DNA from: Streptomyces sp. NRRL B-1347 | GTDB lineage: Bacteria > Actinomycetota > Actinomycetes > Streptomycetales > Streptomycetaceae | Assembly: GCF_000720325.1 (NCBI RefSeq) | Contig: NZ_JOJM01000133.1 | Coordinates: forward strand, 1 to 7,594 | Direction: 5' to 3' | DNA: 7,594 nt | Shown here: positions 5,779 to 7,594 of the stretch, one piece after another | How positions within the stretch are numbered: the stretch's first letter is position 1 | Layout: each line of letters opens with the position of its first letter | The notes under the pieces: generated by a model | Databases searched by the model: none | What the model saw: only the letters and a program-made list of their open reading frames with translations | What the model was told of the DNA's origin: nothing | Position numbers and translations under genes: made by a program

Positions 5779-5784
5779 TACACT
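5779..5784 (+). promoter_or_regulatory. -10 box of a leaderless promoter for nadE
   Basis: TACACT is a good -10 hexamer and lies 6 bases before GTG 5791, so transcription would begin at or next to the start codon. No Shine-Dalgarno sequence is correctly spaced. TTGACG at 5771-5776 looks like a -35 box but is only 2 bases from the -10, so it cannot serve this promoter; the correctly spaced -35 region (about 5755-5761) is not consensus and falls in the arm of the preceding hairpin. Confidence 0.5.
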
Positions 5785-5790
5785 GGGGCC

Positions 5791-7539
5791 GTGCCTCAAC
5801 TACGCCTTGCGCTGAATCAGATCGACTCCACCGTCGGCGACCTCACCAAGAACGCGGACGCGGTCCTCCGCTGGACCCGGCACTCCGCCGAACAGGGCGC
5901 GCACCTCGTCGCGTTCCCGGAGATGGCACTCACCGGCTATCCGGTGGAGGACCTCGCCCTGCGTTCCTCCTTCGTGGAGGCGTCCCGTCAGGCCCTGCGC
6001 GCGCTCGCGGTCCGCATCCGCGACGAGGGCCTGGGCGAACTGCCCGTCGTCGTCGGCTATCTGGACCGCAGCGACGAGGCCAAGCCGCGCTACGGCCAGC
6101 CCGCGGGAGCGCCGCGCAACGCGGCGGCGGTGCTGCACCGCGGCGAGGTGGCGCTCACCTTCTCCAAGCACCACCTGCCCAACTACGGCGTCTTCGACGA
6201 GTTCCGCTACTTCGTGCCGGGCGAGACGCTCCCGGTCGTACGCGTCCACGGCGTCGACGTGGCGCTCGCGATCTGCGAGGACCTGTGGCAGGACGGCGGC
6301 CGCGTCCCGGCGACCCGCACGGCCGGGGCCGGCCTGCTGCTGTCCATCAACGCGTCCCCGTACGAGCAGAACAAGGACGACCAGCGGCTCGAACTGGTCC
6401 GCAAGCGGGCGCAGGAGGCGGGCTGCACCACCGCGTACCTGGCGATGACGGGCGGTCAGGACGAGCTGGTCTTCGACGGCGACTCGATCGTCGTCGACAA
6501 GGACGGCGAAGTCGTCGCGCGGGCCCCGCAGTTCGCCGAGGGCTGCGTGGTCCTCGACCTGGAGCTGCCCGCGGCCGCCGCGCAGCCGCCGTCGGGCGTC
6601 GTGGACGACGGCCTGCGCGTCGAGCACGTCACGCTCTCCGCCGAGCCGCTCGCGCCGTACGAGGCCGAGCACACCGGCACGTACGCGGAGCGCCTCGACG
6701 ACGACGAGGAGGTCTACTCGGCCCTCGTCGTCGGCCTGCGCGCGTACGTCCAGAAGAACGGCTTCCGCTCCGTGCTCATCGGGCTCTCCGGAGGCATCGA
6801 CTCGGCGCTGACGGCCGCCCTCGCCTGCGACGCGCTCGGCGCGGAGAACGTGTTCGGGGTCGCGATGCCGTCCCGGTACTCCTCCGGGCACTCGATCGCC
6901 GACGCCGAGGAGCTGGCGCGGCGCACCGGGCTCAACCTCCGCACCGTGCCGATCGCGCCGATGTTCGACGCGTACATGGAGTCCCTCGGGCTCACCGGGC
7001 TCGCCGAGGAGAACCTCCAGTCGCGGCTGCGCGGCACGATGCTGATGGCGATCTCCAACCAGGAGGGCCACATCGTGCTCGCGCCGGGCAACAAGTCCGA
7101 GCTGGCGGTGGGGTACTCGACGCTGTACGGCGACTCCGTCGGCGCGTACGGGCCCATCAAGGACGTCTACAAGACCTCGGTCTTCCGGCTCGCCGAGTGG
7201 CGCAACCGGGCCGCCGCCGAGCGCGGCGGGACCCCGCCGATCCCCGAGAACTCCATCAGCAAGCCGCCGAGCGCGGAGCTGCGCCCCGACCAGGTGGACA
7301 CGGACTCGCTGCCGGACTATCCCGTCCTGGACGCGATCCTGGAGCGGTACGTGGACCGGGACGAGGGCGCGGACGCGGTCGTCGCCGCGGGCTTCGACGC
7401 GGAGCTCGTGGGGAAGACGCTGCGGATGGTGGACACCGCCGAGTACAAGCGGCGGCAGTATCCGCCCGGGACCAAGATCTCCCCCAAGGGCTTCGGCAAG
7501 GACCGGCGGCTGCCCATCACCAACGCCTGGCGCGAGTAG
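5791..7539 (+). CDS. nadE: Glutamine-dependent NAD+ synthetase
   Basis: This 582-residue cytoplasmic enzyme catalyses the last step of NAD+ biosynthesis: ATP-dependent amidation of nicotinic acid adenine dinucleotide using ammonia from glutamine. The N-terminal nitrilase-type glutaminase domain (about 1-260) has the Glu-Lys-Cys triad: Glu44 in FPEMALTGYP, Lys126 in FSKHHLPNYG and Cys162 in AICEDLWQDGG. The C-terminal synthetase domain (about 290-582) has the ATP-pyrophosphatase P-loop LSGGIDS (332-338), then PSRYSSGHS, ENLQSRLRGTMLM, APGNKSELAVGYSTLYGD, and the C-terminal RRQYPPGTKISPKGFGKDRR. Both halves are complete, so it should use glutamine directly. It is shorter than the roughly 680-residue Mycobacterium tuberculosis enzyme and belongs with the compact two-domain forms. 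GTG 5791 is chosen because homologous proteins begin near this point (PQLRLALNQID) and a -10 box lies just before it; an ATG at 5722 would run through the upstream hairpin and promoter. It has no functional link to the copper genes. Confidence 0.96.
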   Translation: MPQLRLALNQIDSTVGDLTKNADAVLRWTRHSAEQGAHLVAFPEMALTGYPVEDLALRSSFVEASRQALRALAVRIRDEGLGELPVVVGYLDRSDEAKPRYGQPAGAPRNAAAVLHRGEVALTFSKHHLPNYGVFDEFRYFVPGETLPVVRVHGVDVALAICEDLWQDGGRVPATRTAGAGLLLSINASPYEQNKDDQRLELVRKRAQEAGCTTAYLAMTGGQDELVFDGDSIVVDKDGEVVARAPQFAEGCVVLDLELPAAAAQPPSGVVDDGLRVEHVTLSAEPLAPYEAEHTGTYAERLDDDEEVYSALVVGLRAYVQKNGFRSVLIGLSGGIDSALTAALACDALGAENVFGVAMPSRYSSGHSIADAEELARRTGLNLRTVPIAPMFDAYMESLGLTGLAEENLQSRLRGTMLMAISNQEGHIVLAPGNKSELAVGYSTLYGDSVGAYGPIKDVYKTSVFRLAEWRNRAAAERGGTPPIPENSISKPPSAELRPDQVDTDSLPDYPVLDAILERYVDRDEGADAVVAAGFDAELVGKTLRMVDTAEYKRRQYPPGTKISPKGFGKDRRLPITNAWRE

Positions 7540-7547
7540 CCTCCGGC

Positions 7548-7584
7548 GGGCCGCCGCCCCCACCGCTACCGCGGCGGGCCTTTT
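7548..7584 (+). terminator. Intrinsic terminator of nadE
   Basis: GGGCCGCCGC (7548-7557) pairs with GCGGCGGGCC (7571-7580) at nine of ten positions, with a 13-base loop, and TTTT follows immediately at 7581-7584. It begins 8 bases after the nadE stop codon. Stem, position and T-run together make a convincing factor-independent terminator. Confidence 0.75.
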
Positions 7585-7594
7585 CCCACCCGCC

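Noticed and set aside
5800..7563. Long open frame on the minus strand opposite nadE (587 codons)
   Set aside because: It is the antisense shadow of a GC-rich gene: dense in Arg, Gly, Val, Asp and His, no recognisable domain, while the plus strand carries every nadE motif.
1..7594. CRISPR arrays, tRNA/rRNA genes, insertion sequences, phage or defence genes
   Set aside because: I saw no regularly spaced repeats, no cloverleaf or rRNA sequence, and no transposase, integrase or known defence domain in any plausible coding frame.

Overview
The window looks like a piece of a Streptomyces (or close actinomycete) chromosome. Base composition is very GC-rich, third codon positions are almost all G or C, and several genes appear to be leaderless with a near-consensus TANNNT box just before the start codon. 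The protein families and an intergenic repeat near the left edge fit the same group. These are inferences from sequence style and memory; no database was searched.

Left half, minus strand (3308 down to 253): three tightly packed genes. A GadC-type amino-acid antiporter of the APC superfamily comes first, then a six-helix DUF998-like membrane protein, then a small alpha/beta hydrolase. The gaps are 13 and 7 bases, so they may be one transcription unit, although a possible internal promoter lies before the DUF998 gene. No decarboxylase accompanies the antiporter, so its substrate is open. Bases 1-252 carry no convincing gene; they hold G-rich and C-rich tracts and a dispersed Streptomyces-like repeat.

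Centre, plus strand (3379-5699): a likely extracytoplasmic copper module. It consists of a small two-helix, His/Met-rich DUF6153-like protein and a Tat-exported lipoprotein multicopper oxidase with all ten expected copper-ligand histidines, the type 1 cysteine and the axial methionine. The 70-base divergent control region between the antiporter and DUF6153 holds a TAGGCT -10 box, leaderless spacing, and an imperfect G-rich inverted repeat. The repeat overlaps the -10 box and resembles CsoR-type copper operators. A nested inverted repeat lies between the two copper genes.

Right end, plus strand (5791-7539): glutamine-dependent NAD+ synthetase, a housekeeping enzyme with complete glutaminase and synthetase motifs. 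It is separated from the oxidase by a strong hairpin and has its own probable leaderless promoter. A hairpin with a short T-run follows it.

The genes are mostly of recognised families. The most interesting part is the DUF6153/oxidase pair with its putative metal-responsive control region. I see no CRISPR array, tRNA, rRNA, transposase or phage gene.
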